Shown one piece after another: positions 14,857-23,244 of a stretch of 64,000 bases of DNA. Within the stretch, counting starts at the first letter, position 1, and every line of letters begins with the position of its first letter. The position numbers and the translations under genes were made by a program. The DNA is from Polaribacter sp. SA4-12 (GTDB lineage: Bacteria > Bacteroidota > Bacteroidia > Flavobacteriales > Flavobacteriaceae), in the NCBI RefSeq assembly GCF_002163675.1, contig NZ_CP019334.1, positions 2,833,501 to 2,897,500 of the forward strand, in the 5' to 3' direction. Under the pieces are notes generated by a model. That model had not been told where the DNA came from. It made no database searches and saw nothing but the letters and a program-made list of their open reading frames with translations.

Positions 14857-16230
14857 ATGAAATCAGCACATATACAGCATTTATATAATAGAGTTGGTTT
14901 TGGTATTACGCCAAAAGAACTTGCTCGTTTATCTAAAAAGAGTAAAAAAAATGTAGTTAACGAGTTGTTTAATTCTTCTAAGAAAACAACTACTTTAGAG
15001 GTTGATACTTCTTTTTTGAAGGGTAAAACGTATTCAGATTTTAAAAGCAAAGAGAAGCGGAAAGAACTTCAGAAAATAAATAGAAAAAAAGTAAAAGAAT
15101 TTTCTACAGCTTGGTTTCAAAGATTAAATAATCCTACGGAAATTTTACGTGAAAAAATGACCTTATTCTGGACAAACCATTTTGTTTGCGAAAGTAAAAA
15201 CATCTTATTTGTGGAGAGTTATAATAATATGTTGCGTAAAAATGCTTTGGGGGATTTTGGCGATTTCACAAAAACAGTTTCTAAGGAAGCTGCAATGCTT
15301 GGCTATTTAAACAACAAACAGAATAAGAAAAAAAGTCCGAATGAGAATTTTGCTCGCGAATTAATGGAGCTTTTTACCTTGGGGCAAGATCAATATACAG
15401 AACAAGATATTAAAGAATCTGCACGCTCTTTTACAGGATATAATCATAAGTTTAAAGGTGAATTTTACTTTAAACAAAAACATCATGATGAAAACGAAAA
15501 AACCTTTTTCGGTAAAACAGGTAACTTTAATGGTGATGATATTATAGATATTATCCTTCAACAAAAACAGTGTGCACGTTTTATATCAGAAAAAATTTAC
15601 AGCTATTTTGTAAATGAAAACATCAATAAAAAACATATTGATGAAATGGTTAATGTATTTTATAAAGACTATAATATTGAAGAATTAATGCGTTTTGTGT
15701 TGCTTTCAAAATGGTTTTATGACGATGAAAACGTAGGAACTAAAATAAAATCGCCCATTGAATTTTTAATTGGAATCAATACAATTGTGCCTTATAAAAT
15801 AGAAAAACCAAAACAAATTTTACTCGTTCAAAAATTATTAGGACAAGTATTAATTAGTCAGCCAAATGTTGCTGGTTGGCAAACAGGAAGAAATTGGATT
15901 GACAGTAATACCATTGTTACACGTTTACGTTTGCCTTCTGTATTGTTGAATAATGCTGAAATTGCATATTCAGAAAAAGGTGATGAAGAAACAATGATTA
16001 CTAATTTTAAGAAAAGAAAATTAAGAAGAAATGCTTTTATAAAAGTTACTGCAGATTGGAGTTCTTTTGAAGAGAATTATAAAAATGAATCCAATAAAGA
16101 ATTGGTGCATCTAATAATTACATCAAAAGTAAATAAAGGAACGGCAGAAATGTTAGAAAGAAATCAGCAATTGTCTAAACGAGATTTTGTTGTACAATTA
16201 ATGAGTTTACCTGAATATCAACTTTGCTAA
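14857..16230 (+). CDS. DUF1800 family protein, 457 aa
   Basis: The DUF1800 signature is clear: IQHLYNRVGFGITPKELARL near the start, TLFWTNHFVCES, NENFARELMELFTLG, DIKESARSFTGYNH and the late QPNVAGWQTGRNWIDSNT. The family is widespread in planctomycetes and Bacteroidota and is almost always encoded next to DUF1501, as here, 10 bp upstream. Biochemical function is unknown. No signal peptide is visible, although the partner has a Tat-like leader; export as a complex with the partner is possible (inference). Confidence 0.9.
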   Translation: MKSAHIQHLYNRVGFGITPKELARLSKKSKKNVVNELFNSSKKTTTLEVDTSFLKGKTYSDFKSKEKRKELQKINRKKVKEFSTAWFQRLNNPTEILREKMTLFWTNHFVCESKNILFVESYNNMLRKNALGDFGDFTKTVSKEAAMLGYLNNKQNKKKSPNENFARELMELFTLGQDQYTEQDIKESARSFTGYNHKFKGEFYFKQKHHDENEKTFFGKTGNFNGDDIIDIILQQKQCARFISEKIYSYFVNENINKKHIDEMVNVFYKDYNIEELMRFVLLSKWFYDDENVGTKIKSPIEFLIGINTIVPYKIEKPKQILLVQKLLGQVLISQPNVAGWQTGRNWIDSNTIVTRLRLPSVLLNNAEIAYSEKGDEETMITNFKKRKLRRNAFIKVTADWSSFEENYKNESNKELVHLIITSKVNKGTAEMLERNQQLSKRDFVVQLMSLPEYQLC

Positions 16231-16240
16231 ATCAAAAAAC

Positions 16241-17431
16241 ATGAAACGTAGAGATTTTTTAAAACAGTCAACTTTTGCTTCAGGAATGTTTTTTGTGCCT
16301 CAATTTTTAAAGGCATTTGAGAATAACCCAATGAAACCTTTTAGTCATAAAAAAGTAGTTATCATTCAGTTAAAAGGAGGTAATGATGGTTTAAATACTG
16401 TTGTTCCTTTCAACAACGATATTTATTATCAGCAAAGAAATAATATCGCCATAAAACAAAACGATTTATTTAAGATTTCTGATGAAGTTGGGCTTCATAA
16501 AAGCTTACAACCTTTACAGAAATTATATGATAAAGGCTTTGTTAGCATCATAAATAATGTTGGGTATCCGAATCCTAATTTATCACATTTTAGATCTACA
16601 GATATTTGGCAAACTGCCAGTGATAGTAATGAATATTTACAAAACGGTTGGGTGGGGCGTTATTTAGATTATACCAAAGGAAACCCTTACAATGCTATTG
16701 AAGTTGATGAAAGTTTGTCTTTAATGATGAAAGGAAAAACGCAAAATGGGTTGGCAATTACAGATCCAAAATTGTTTTATAATTCTATGAAAGCACCGTT
16801 TTTTAACAACGTGGTTAGCAATTATAATGATGCACATTTAAGCGAACATAACTTAGGGTATTTGTACAATACAATGATTGATGCAAAATCATCTGCAAAA
16901 CACATTTACGAAAAAAGTAGTACAAAAAGTACGTCCGCAGAATACCCGAAAAACTTGTTTGGAAAACAATTAAAAACCATTTCTCAATTTATAAATTCCG
17001 GCTTAGAAACTCAAGTGTTTTATGCAGGTTTAAGTGGTTTTGATACACATGCAAATCAGGCAAACCCACAAGAACGATTATTAAAAATATACGCTGAAAC
17101 TTTAGCTGTTTTTGTAGATGATTTACAAAAAAATAATACGTTTGATGATGTGCTAATTCTTACATTTTCAGAGTTTGGAAGACGTGTAAAGCAAAATGAA
17201 TCTAAAGGAACCGATCATGGTACAGCAAATAATGTTTTTGTGATGGGAAAAAACTTAAAGAAACAAGGTTTGTATAATAATTTACCAGATTTAGGAAACT
17301 TAGATAAAAACGGTAATCTTAAATATGAGATAGATTTTAGAGAGATTTACGCGACTATTTTAGATAAATGGTTAGCTGTAGATGATGTCGCTATTTTGAA
17401 TAAATCGTTTTCTAAATTAGATTTTGTTTAG
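16241..17431 (+). CDS. DUF1501 family protein with Tat-type leader, 396 aa
   Basis: The N-terminus MKRRDFLKQSTFASGMFFVP carries the R-R-x-F-L-K twin-arginine motif, so the folded protein is probably exported by Tat. The domain resembles the sulfatase/alkaline-phosphatase fold class in which DUF1501 is placed: VVIIQLKGGNDGLNTVVPFN near the start, GLSGFDTHANQANPQERLL, FSEFGRRVKQNESKGTDHGT late. The conserved D-x-H and D-H residues could be metal ligands. It forms a two-gene operon with the DUF1800 gene. Function unknown. Confidence 0.88.
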   Translation: MKRRDFLKQSTFASGMFFVPQFLKAFENNPMKPFSHKKVVIIQLKGGNDGLNTVVPFNNDIYYQQRNNIAIKQNDLFKISDEVGLHKSLQPLQKLYDKGFVSIINNVGYPNPNLSHFRSTDIWQTASDSNEYLQNGWVGRYLDYTKGNPYNAIEVDESLSLMMKGKTQNGLAITDPKLFYNSMKAPFFNNVVSNYNDAHLSEHNLGYLYNTMIDAKSSAKHIYEKSSTKSTSAEYPKNLFGKQLKTISQFINSGLETQVFYAGLSGFDTHANQANPQERLLKIYAETLAVFVDDLQKNNTFDDVLILTFSEFGRRVKQNESKGTDHGTANNVFVMGKNLKKQGLYNNLPDLGNLDKNGNLKYEIDFREIYATILDKWLAVDDVAILNKSFSKLDFV

Positions 17432-17493
17432 TGGTTGGTTTTATTGAAAAATAATTAACTTCGTTTTACATCCATTAAATTTTGCAGTAGTTT

Positions 17494-17982
17494 ATGAATA
17501 ACCAAGAATACATAGAGTTTACGCTTAGTGACGCTTCTAAATTTAAAGACTGCAACAAAGTTTTTAATATTTTGATTGATTGTAAAAAGAATGGAACGAA
17601 AAAAAAAGCGCAATTTTGGTTAAAAAGAACACCAGATTATGTAATTGATTATTTAAATTTATCAGAGAAAAATAAAAGTTGGAGTTTAATTAAACTCTTT
17701 CAATTTATAATTGAAGACTTAGATGTTACTTTTACTGGTTTAGAAGTGGGTGAAAACGGAACTGGAAGACTCGATTTTGAAGTAAATGGTTATCCATACG
17801 GAGGACCTTCTTCATTAATTACTTTCTTAAGAGCTTTTGATTGTATTGCAACAGAAACTGATGATGGTTCTGGTGTTTATAAGGTAAGTTGGAAATCTGA
17901 TTTTAAATTTCAATTGAAAAAAGAAGCCTCTGATGAACCAAAAGGACTAAAGTCATTTTTTGGAAGAATTTTTAATAAGTAA
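17494..17982 (+). CDS. Hypothetical protein, 162 aa
   Basis: Starts with the ATG at 17494 (MNNQEYIEFTLSDASKFKDC). A promoter-like TTAAATTTTG lies about 20 bp upstream. The product is soluble, with a mixed alpha/beta pattern (WSLIKLFQFIIEDLDVTFTG, GRLDFEVNGYPYGGPSSLIT) and a lysine-rich tail ending SFFGRIFNK that could touch the membrane. Not recognised; independent of the DUF1501 gene as far as spacing shows. Confidence 0.6.
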   Translation: MNNQEYIEFTLSDASKFKDCNKVFNILIDCKKNGTKKKAQFWLKRTPDYVIDYLNLSEKNKSWSLIKLFQFIIEDLDVTFTGLEVGENGTGRLDFEVNGYPYGGPSSLITFLRAFDCIATETDDGSGVYKVSWKSDFKFQLKKEASDEPKGLKSFFGRIFNK

Positions 17983-18021
17983 GTTACTTCTAAATAATAC
18001 TGAGATAAAATATGAAAATGG

Positions 18022-18516
18022 TTGATTTCATTTTCAATAATTTATACTAAAAAATTGAGTAAACTTCATAAACTATCCGAATTACTAACAAAAGAAATGA
18101 TTTTATTCCCAAAAGGGGATAAAAAAATCATTCACAATTATCAAAATTGGACTTTAGAAATTGAATCAAAATGGAATTCTAAACGAATTGACCTTACTAT
18201 AAAATCTCGAAAATCTAATCTTCATTCTCAATTCACTCATTGTTCAATTAAAAAGGATTTTATAATGAGTATAATTGCTCGATATGATAATCATAAATTA
18301 TCAGGAGAGTCAAGTGAGATCTCAGATCTTTTATTAACAAGTAAATTTTCGCTCTACTTGTTAAAAATGAAAAAAGCAAGTTTTGAACTGAATGGAAAAT
18401 ACCTGGTTTATAATTGTAGAATTGGTCGCAGTGATAAACATAAATTGTCTAATATTTTTATTCTTATTGAAAAAATAATTGAAGAAATTGATAAACTGAC
18501 GTACAAAACCTCTTAA
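18022..18516 (+). CDS. Hypothetical protein, 164 aa at most, uncertain start
   Basis: The frame has TTG codons at 18022 and 18055 as possible starts; the first ATG is at 18097 and would remove 25 residues. Two ATGs just upstream (18012, 18018) are in another frame, so a small indel may have changed the original start. The product is basic and soluble (KLHKLSELLTKEMILFPKGD, NWTLEIESKWNSKRIDLTIK) and shows no known motif. Its 3' end overlaps the convergent AlbA_2-type gene by 4 bp. Confidence 0.5.
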   Translation: MISFSIIYTKKLSKLHKLSELLTKEMILFPKGDKKIIHNYQNWTLEIESKWNSKRIDLTIKSRKSNLHSQFTHCSIKKDFIMSIIARYDNHKLSGESSEISDLLLTSKFSLYLLKMKKASFELNGKYLVYNCRIGRSDKHKLSNIFILIEKIIEEIDKLTYKTS

Positions 18517-19652
18517 TTATACTTCACTTTTCTAATAACACGCATTGCTTCTTTATACTTGATATACGTCGTTTTATCTTCTAAATTCCTTAAGTAATTT
18601 TTTGCTTGCAATAGTAGTGTTGCAGCATCAACAAAGCCATGTAAAAAGCAAATAAGACAGTTTGTTGGCAAACGTAAAATAGCTTCTTGTTCTAATGTAG
18701 AAAGTGGAATTTCACCTTCAATTTTCTTTATAATAGATTTACAATTTTCGTAAATACGAAACATAATATCTACATCTAACTTTGGCGGAACAAATAAGAA
18801 TTCATTTACAATATTGTGCTTTCCATTGTCTTTAAAATTGATAATTGTTTTTTCTAATGGATACAATTCCTCTTTCTTTTCGATGCCTAAATAAATATAT
18901 TCAGTGATAATAAATGAATGCTTGTTATAACTAATTTGTACTTCATCTAAAGCAGAAAAAAACAATTTTACTTGCTCGTTTATCAATTCGATATCTACTC
19001 TAGATAAATATTCTTCACCATTTATAATTTTCTTTTCTCCTGCCCAACACAACACAAATTGCTCGTTAAAAACTTTGTATTGTGGCGTAAATTCTGGCTT
19101 GTGATTTTTTATAAAATCGAAAACACCATCTAAAGTCAGTTCTATATTATTACGTGCATTTTTTTCAATGGCATCAACAATCTCTTTGTTGGTATTTCGT
19201 AATTCATAATTCAAAGAAGTATGCATAGAGTTACTTCCTCTTCTATAAAAAATACTTCCTTTTTTATATTTCCAAGCGTTTTTTAAAAGAGAAGTAACTT
19301 TATTATTAGGATGAATAGTTACCAACCCAATTACTTTATGACGCGGTAATCTTGGAAAAGGCACATTTTCATATTCAATTTTTGGTGGATTCTTTAAATA
19401 CGCATTTACTAGATTCTGAATCTTACTGTCATCAAAAAAATCGACACCAATAATTTTATTTTCTTCATCTTCAATACCAATAACGATGTAAGAATTGTTT
19501 TCTGGATTTGAGTTAGAAAGCGCACAAATATGTTTTAGAAACTTCGCTTTTCCATCCTTAGAACTTAATGATATTTCTTGCTTTTTATCATAAAAACTAT
19601 TCTCATCGTTGTGAGAAAGTAGGTTTTTAATAAGTAAGCGTTTGTTTATCAT
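18513..19652 (-). CDS. AlbA_2/Schlafen-like ATP-binding domain protein, 379 aa
   Basis: The N-terminal domain (about 20-150) has the AlbA_2 (AAA_4/Schlafen-like) pattern: KQEISLSSKDGKAKFLKHIC, ALSNSNPENNSYIVIGIEDE, then IGVDFFDD, a beta region with IGLVTIHPNN and the G-S-I-F-Y-R-R-G-S motif. Such domains bind nucleic acid or nucleotides and occur in transcriptional regulators. The remaining 220 residues are helical and not assigned. It is the last gene of a packed minus-strand unit, 2 bp after the aldo/keto reductase. It could be regulatory or a small defence-like protein; nothing around it decides. Confidence 0.7.
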   Translation of the reverse strand: MINKRLLIKNLLSHNDENSFYDKKQEISLSSKDGKAKFLKHICALSNSNPENNSYIVIGIEDEENKIIGVDFFDDSKIQNLVNAYLKNPPKIEYENVPFPRLPRHKVIGLVTIHPNNKVTSLLKNAWKYKKGSIFYRRGSNSMHTSLNYELRNTNKEIVDAIEKNARNNIELTLDGVFDFIKNHKPEFTPQYKVFNEQFVLCWAGEKKIINGEEYLSRVDIELINEQVKLFFSALDEVQISYNKHSFIITEYIYLGIEKKEELYPLEKTIINFKDNGKHNIVNEFLFVPPKLDVDIMFRIYENCKSIIKKIEGEIPLSTLEQEAILRLPTNCLICFLHGFVDAATLLLQAKNYLRNLEDKTTYIKYKEAMRVIRKVKYN

Positions 19653-19654
19653 TT

Positions 19655-20518
19655 TTATGGCATTTCTTCTCCTTTGCTAGCTTCTAAAAGTAGAAACCAA
19701 TCTTCTAAATCTAAATTAATTTCTAAAGCTTTGTTTGCGTTTAGAATTCGTTCTTTATTTGTGGTTCCAATAACTGGAGAAACTTTTGCAGGATGTTTTA
19801 AAATCCATGCTAATAAAAGTGCATCATCAGAAACTGCATATTTTTCTGATAATACATTTAAAATTTCTTTTATTCTTAAAGATTGAGGAGTTTCGTGTCT
19901 AAAAATGCTTCCTAAAGGACTCCAACACATTGGTTGCATACTTTTCTGAAGCATTTGATCTAAACTACCATTATGCATTGCAATATGATTCGTTAACGAA
20001 AACTCAATTTGATTTCCTGAAACATCAATTTTATCAGCAATTAAATCAACTTGAGAAGGCGTAAAGTTTGATACTCCAAAATTGATGATTTTTCCACTTT
20101 TTTGTAATTCAGAAATAGCCTCAGCAATTTCATTAGGTTGCATCAACGGACTTGGTCTGTGCAATAAAAAAGTATCTAAATAATCGGTTTTTAAGTTTAT
20201 TAGAGATTGTTCTACACTCCAAATTATATATTCTTTCGAATAATTATAATGTTTTAATTTGTTGTCTCTAGCTTCTCCAACAAGTTGGATACCACATTTA
20301 GAAATTAACTGAATTTCTTCACGCTTAATTCCACTTTCTAAAAACGCTTTTCCAAATTGAGCCTCTGTAGAATAATCGCCATAAATATCTGCATGATCAA
20401 ATGTTGAATTTCCATTTTCTATGCAAAACTGAATCATATCAACTTGTTCTTTGGTAGAAAACTGTTTTCCCCATTTTCCCCAAGACATACAACCAATTAT
20501 TATTTTTGATGTTGACAT
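19655..20518 (-). CDS. Aldo/keto reductase, YdhF type
   Basis: NADPH-dependent carbonyl reductase with a (beta/alpha)8 barrel. The catalytic tetrad can be read: D and Y in FDHADIYGDYSTEAQFGKAF, K in LISKCGIQ, and H in DTFLLHRPSP. The cofactor end shows VIGTTNKERI. The length of 287 residues fits the YdhF subgroup. It is 1 bp from the SDR gene and 2 bp from the AlbA_2-type gene, so the two reductases are coexpressed. The substrate cannot be inferred. Confidence 0.88.
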   Translation of the reverse strand: MSTSKIIIGCMSWGKWGKQFSTKEQVDMIQFCIENGNSTFDHADIYGDYSTEAQFGKAFLESGIKREEIQLISKCGIQLVGEARDNKLKHYNYSKEYIIWSVEQSLINLKTDYLDTFLLHRPSPLMQPNEIAEAISELQKSGKIINFGVSNFTPSQVDLIADKIDVSGNQIEFSLTNHIAMHNGSLDQMLQKSMQPMCWSPLGSIFRHETPQSLRIKEILNVLSEKYAVSDDALLLAWILKHPAKVSPVIGTTNKERILNANKALEINLDLEDWFLLLEASKGEEMP

Positions 20519-20519
20519 T

Positions 20520-21272
20520 TTATTTTCTATTTAAAATTGTTGGTGTTGCTTGTGCTGTTGGATACACCACTAAATCTTCAATATTTACGTGATAAGGTCT
20601 AGTAATTACAAAGTAAATAATATCTGCAATATCATCAGCTTGTAAAGCTTTATAACCTGCATAAACAGACTTTGCTTTTTCAGTATCACCTTTAAAACGA
20701 ACATCAGAAAACTCAGTTTCTACAGCTCCAGGATGAATTGCAGACACACGAATGTTATGTTTGTTTAAATCAATTCTCATCGCTTTATTTAAAGCGTCTA
20801 CAGCGTGTTTAGATGCACAATAAACATTTCCATTAGGATACACGTCTTTTGCTGCTATAGAGCCTATATTTACAATAAACCCGTTATTTCTTTCTGTCAT
20901 TTGAGGAATGATCGCTTTAGAAACGTATAACAAACCTTTTACGTTAATATCTAACATAGCATCCCAATCATCAATACTACCATCTTGTATTGTTGATAAA
21001 CCATGCGCATTACCAGCATTATTGATTAGAATATCTATTTGTTTAAAGTTTTCTGGAAGTGAATTGATTGCCGTTTCTACTTCTGTTCTTTTAGAAACAT
21101 CAAATTGTAAAGTGGTAACTTCTGTAAGTTTACTTAATCCCTTTTGAAGTTCTTTCAATCTTTCAGCTCTTCTTCCACAAAGAACTAACCTAATATTATT
21201 CTTTGCGAAAATTTCAGCAGTTGCTTTTCCAATTCCTGATGTTGCTCCTGTAATAAATGCTGTTTGTTTCAT
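20520..21272 (-). CDS. Short-chain dehydrogenase/reductase, YdfG-like
   Basis: Classical SDR: the NADP-binding TGATSGIG at residues 8-15 with CGRRAERL after strand 2 (arginines favour NADP), NNAG at about 87-90, the catalytic Ser in IVNIGSIAAKD and Y-x3-K in YCASKHAVDALNKAMRIDL. The C-terminal part (HPGAVETEFSDVRF) resembles YdfG, a serine/3-hydroxy acid dehydrogenase. 250 residues is normal. First gene of the three-gene unit. Confidence 0.9.
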   Translation of the reverse strand: MKQTAFITGATSGIGKATAEIFAKNNIRLVLCGRRAERLKELQKGLSKLTEVTTLQFDVSKRTEVETAINSLPENFKQIDILINNAGNAHGLSTIQDGSIDDWDAMLDINVKGLLYVSKAIIPQMTERNNGFIVNIGSIAAKDVYPNGNVYCASKHAVDALNKAMRIDLNKHNIRVSAIHPGAVETEFSDVRFKGDTEKAKSVYAGYKALQADDIADIIYFVITRPYHVNIEDLVVYPTAQATPTILNRK

Positions 21273-21401
21273 AATTTAGTTGAAAAAATATAGATTTAAC
21301 AATTAGATTTTTAATGTGTTCAACCTGATATAAAATTATGAAATTAACTTGTAGTTTATAGTTTTTAAAATATGAATTTTAAAAAAATTATAAACAAGAA
21401 G

Positions 21402-21427
21402 AAACCGCTCCTCCCAGAGCGGTTTTC
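21402..21427 (-). terminator. Terminator after the 313-aa lipoprotein gene
   Basis: Nine-base perfect stem AAACCGCTC / GAGCGGTTT with a 6-nt loop. It lies 52 bp past the stop of the minus-strand gene at 21479. Confidence 0.75.
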
Positions 21428-21478
21428 CTATCAATTGGTCACTATGAAATAACCAATCAAAAATCAACTAACCAAACT

Positions 21479-22420
21479 TTATTTTAAATTTCTTCTATTC
21501 TTTGTCTTTCTTTCTACTTTAGTACGTTTTCTACCATCATTCCTTACAATATCTTTCGCTTCTTTTTTAGATTTCGCTCCTTTTAAATATTGTATAAATC
21601 CTCTTCCTGAAAACTCATATGTAGTTTGTGAATCTACGTTGTAAAGTTCTATCCTTCCATCATTAATAACGCTTAACTCAAACTCTTCAGTATCTCCACT
21701 ATCATAATTAAGTGTTAATATCTTTAGATCTTCATAATCTGTTACATCATAGATTTCATAACCACCAACGTAACTCCAATCTATATAATCAACTTTTGTG
21801 CCAAAACCGTCTTGAGAACTATAAAATGTTGTTATATTTTCTGGTGTAAAGGCTAAATAATTTTCATTATCAAAAGCATTTGCAACACCACCATTTGTTG
21901 TTACTTTTTCCCAAGCAACATATTCTTGTAAAAAGTATTCTATATTTTCATAAAACAATTTATCGTAATCAAATTGGTTTGTTTGATATCCTATTAAATA
22001 ATAGCTTACGTTTTGCCTGTTATTATAGATTCTTATTTCATTATTAGATATTACAGTAACGTCAAAGTCATTTGCTCCATCTAAATCATGATTGGTTTCT
22101 AATAAACCATTATAAGTATTATAAGTACCTACATCAATACCAAAACCATTTCCTGTTTTTCCAATATCTACAATGTTATTGTTTGCATATAATGTTCCGT
22201 TTACAAACGATAAAGTAAATGCTTTAGATACATAAGGTATATCTCCGTTTCCAGTAGTTCTGTGATAATCTATGTACCATAGATCGTATTCAGTAACGAT
22301 GCTTTCTAAAGATATTTGATTTTGATAATTATTCTCAAATGAATCTTCATAAATTGCAGTACAAGAACTTAACAGTGTTCCTGTTATTATAATTGTTAAA
22401 AGTAATTTTATAGATTTCAT
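21479..22420 (-). CDS. Flavobacterial lipoprotein, 313 aa
   Basis: The signal peptide ends in lipobox L-S-S-C at residues 17-20. A beta-rich mature domain contains TEYDLWYIDYHRTTGNGDIP and SFVNGTLYANNNIVDIGKTG and repeats a similar layout in its second half (SYVGGYEIYDVTDYEDLKIL). The last 35 residues are strongly basic (about 40% Lys/Arg), unusual for a surface lipoprotein. I recall close relatives being called nicotinic acid mononucleotide adenylyltransferase; no such motif is visible and I reject the name. Function unknown. Confidence 0.7.
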   Translation of the reverse strand: MKSIKLLLTIIITGTLLSSCTAIYEDSFENNYQNQISLESIVTEYDLWYIDYHRTTGNGDIPYVSKAFTLSFVNGTLYANNNIVDIGKTGNGFGIDVGTYNTYNGLLETNHDLDGANDFDVTVISNNEIRIYNNRQNVSYYLIGYQTNQFDYDKLFYENIEYFLQEYVAWEKVTTNGGVANAFDNENYLAFTPENITTFYSSQDGFGTKVDYIDWSYVGGYEIYDVTDYEDLKILTLNYDSGDTEEFELSVINDGRIELYNVDSQTTYEFSGRGFIQYLKGAKSKKEAKDIVRNDGRKRTKVERKTKNRRNLK

Positions 22421-22474
22421 AAGCTTGAGTTTAATGGTTATGCTTATGTAATTTCAAAATGCGTGCCAAAAAAT

Positions 22475-22501
22475 AAAACCACTCATATTTGAGTGGTTTT
22501 T
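22475..22501 (-). terminator. Terminator after the 159-aa lipoprotein gene
   Basis: AAACCACTCA / TGAGTGGTTT stem with a short loop and T/A runs on both sides. It lies 21 bp past the stop of the gene at 22522. Confidence 0.75.
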
Positions 22502-22521
22502 ATTAAAGAAGAAGTTATGTA

Positions 22522-23001
22522 TTAACCTTTATTTGTTCTTGGATAAAACACGGGCTTTGCTTTTTTTATATCCTCTATTTTAAAATAGTTAATTTTATCG
22601 CCTAATTTATAACTAAGAATAGCCTCGTCTTCTTTTAATTCAAAAGGAATTTTTTTTACATCGGGTAATTTGTTTTTCATTTCTTTAGTAACATCTGCGT
22701 CTAAAATAAGATCTCTATTTTGTCTTTTTGAGGTATTAAAATAACCTATTAAAAGCGTTTTACCAGTAGCAGTATTTATTTCTACTATGGTTGATTTATT
22801 TTGAAAAAATATTGAATCAAAATCAATATTAGAACTTTCCATCAATTCAATTTCAACGATTGTTCCTCTAACTCCTGGTTGCCCACCAATCCAATTATTA
22901 TAAGATGCTTTTTTAAATTTAAAAGGAGGGTCATTTTCTAGTTTTATGCTTCCACATTGTGTAAAAGTAAATAGGATAGCAATTATTGATAAAAATTTCA
23001 T
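22522..23001 (-). CDS. Small lipoprotein, 159 aa
   Basis: The signal peptide MKFLSIIAILFTFTQC ends in a lipobox-like F-T-Q-C at 13-16. The mature region begins with KASYNNWIGGQPGVRGTIVE and has a beta-rich pattern with KTLLIGYFNTSKRQNRDLIL. No family is recognised. Single gene with its own terminator. Confidence 0.65.
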   Translation of the reverse strand: MKFLSIIAILFTFTQCGSIKLENDPPFKFKKASYNNWIGGQPGVRGTIVEIELMESSNIDFDSIFFQNKSTIVEINTATGKTLLIGYFNTSKRQNRDLILDADVTKEMKNKLPDVKKIPFELKEDEAILSYKLGDKINYFKIEDIKKAKPVFYPRTNKG

Positions 23002-23210
23002 TGTTTTTGTTTTTTTAAATTTAATGAATAAGTTTCAAACGCTATGCCAATTTATAAAAAAGAGTAGTTAATTAAGAAATATTTTAAAAAGTGAGAAAAA
23101 TTTCTAATTTTTAATAGCATTAGTTCTTTTAAATGTAAAAATCTCCTTTAAAATGGGACTTGTCCAATTAATGTCCATAGACTTTTTATTAATTAATGTT
23201 TATCTAAAAT

Positions 23211-23218
23211 TAACTTTG
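23211..23218 (+). promoter_or_regulatory. Putative -7 box for the GH3 gene
   Basis: TAACTTTG matches TAnnTTTG, 27 bp before the ATG at 23245. No exact -33 TTTG was seen at 19-21 bp upstream. Confidence 0.45.
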
Positions 23219-23244
23219 AAGGAATTATACTAAAACAATTTTTT

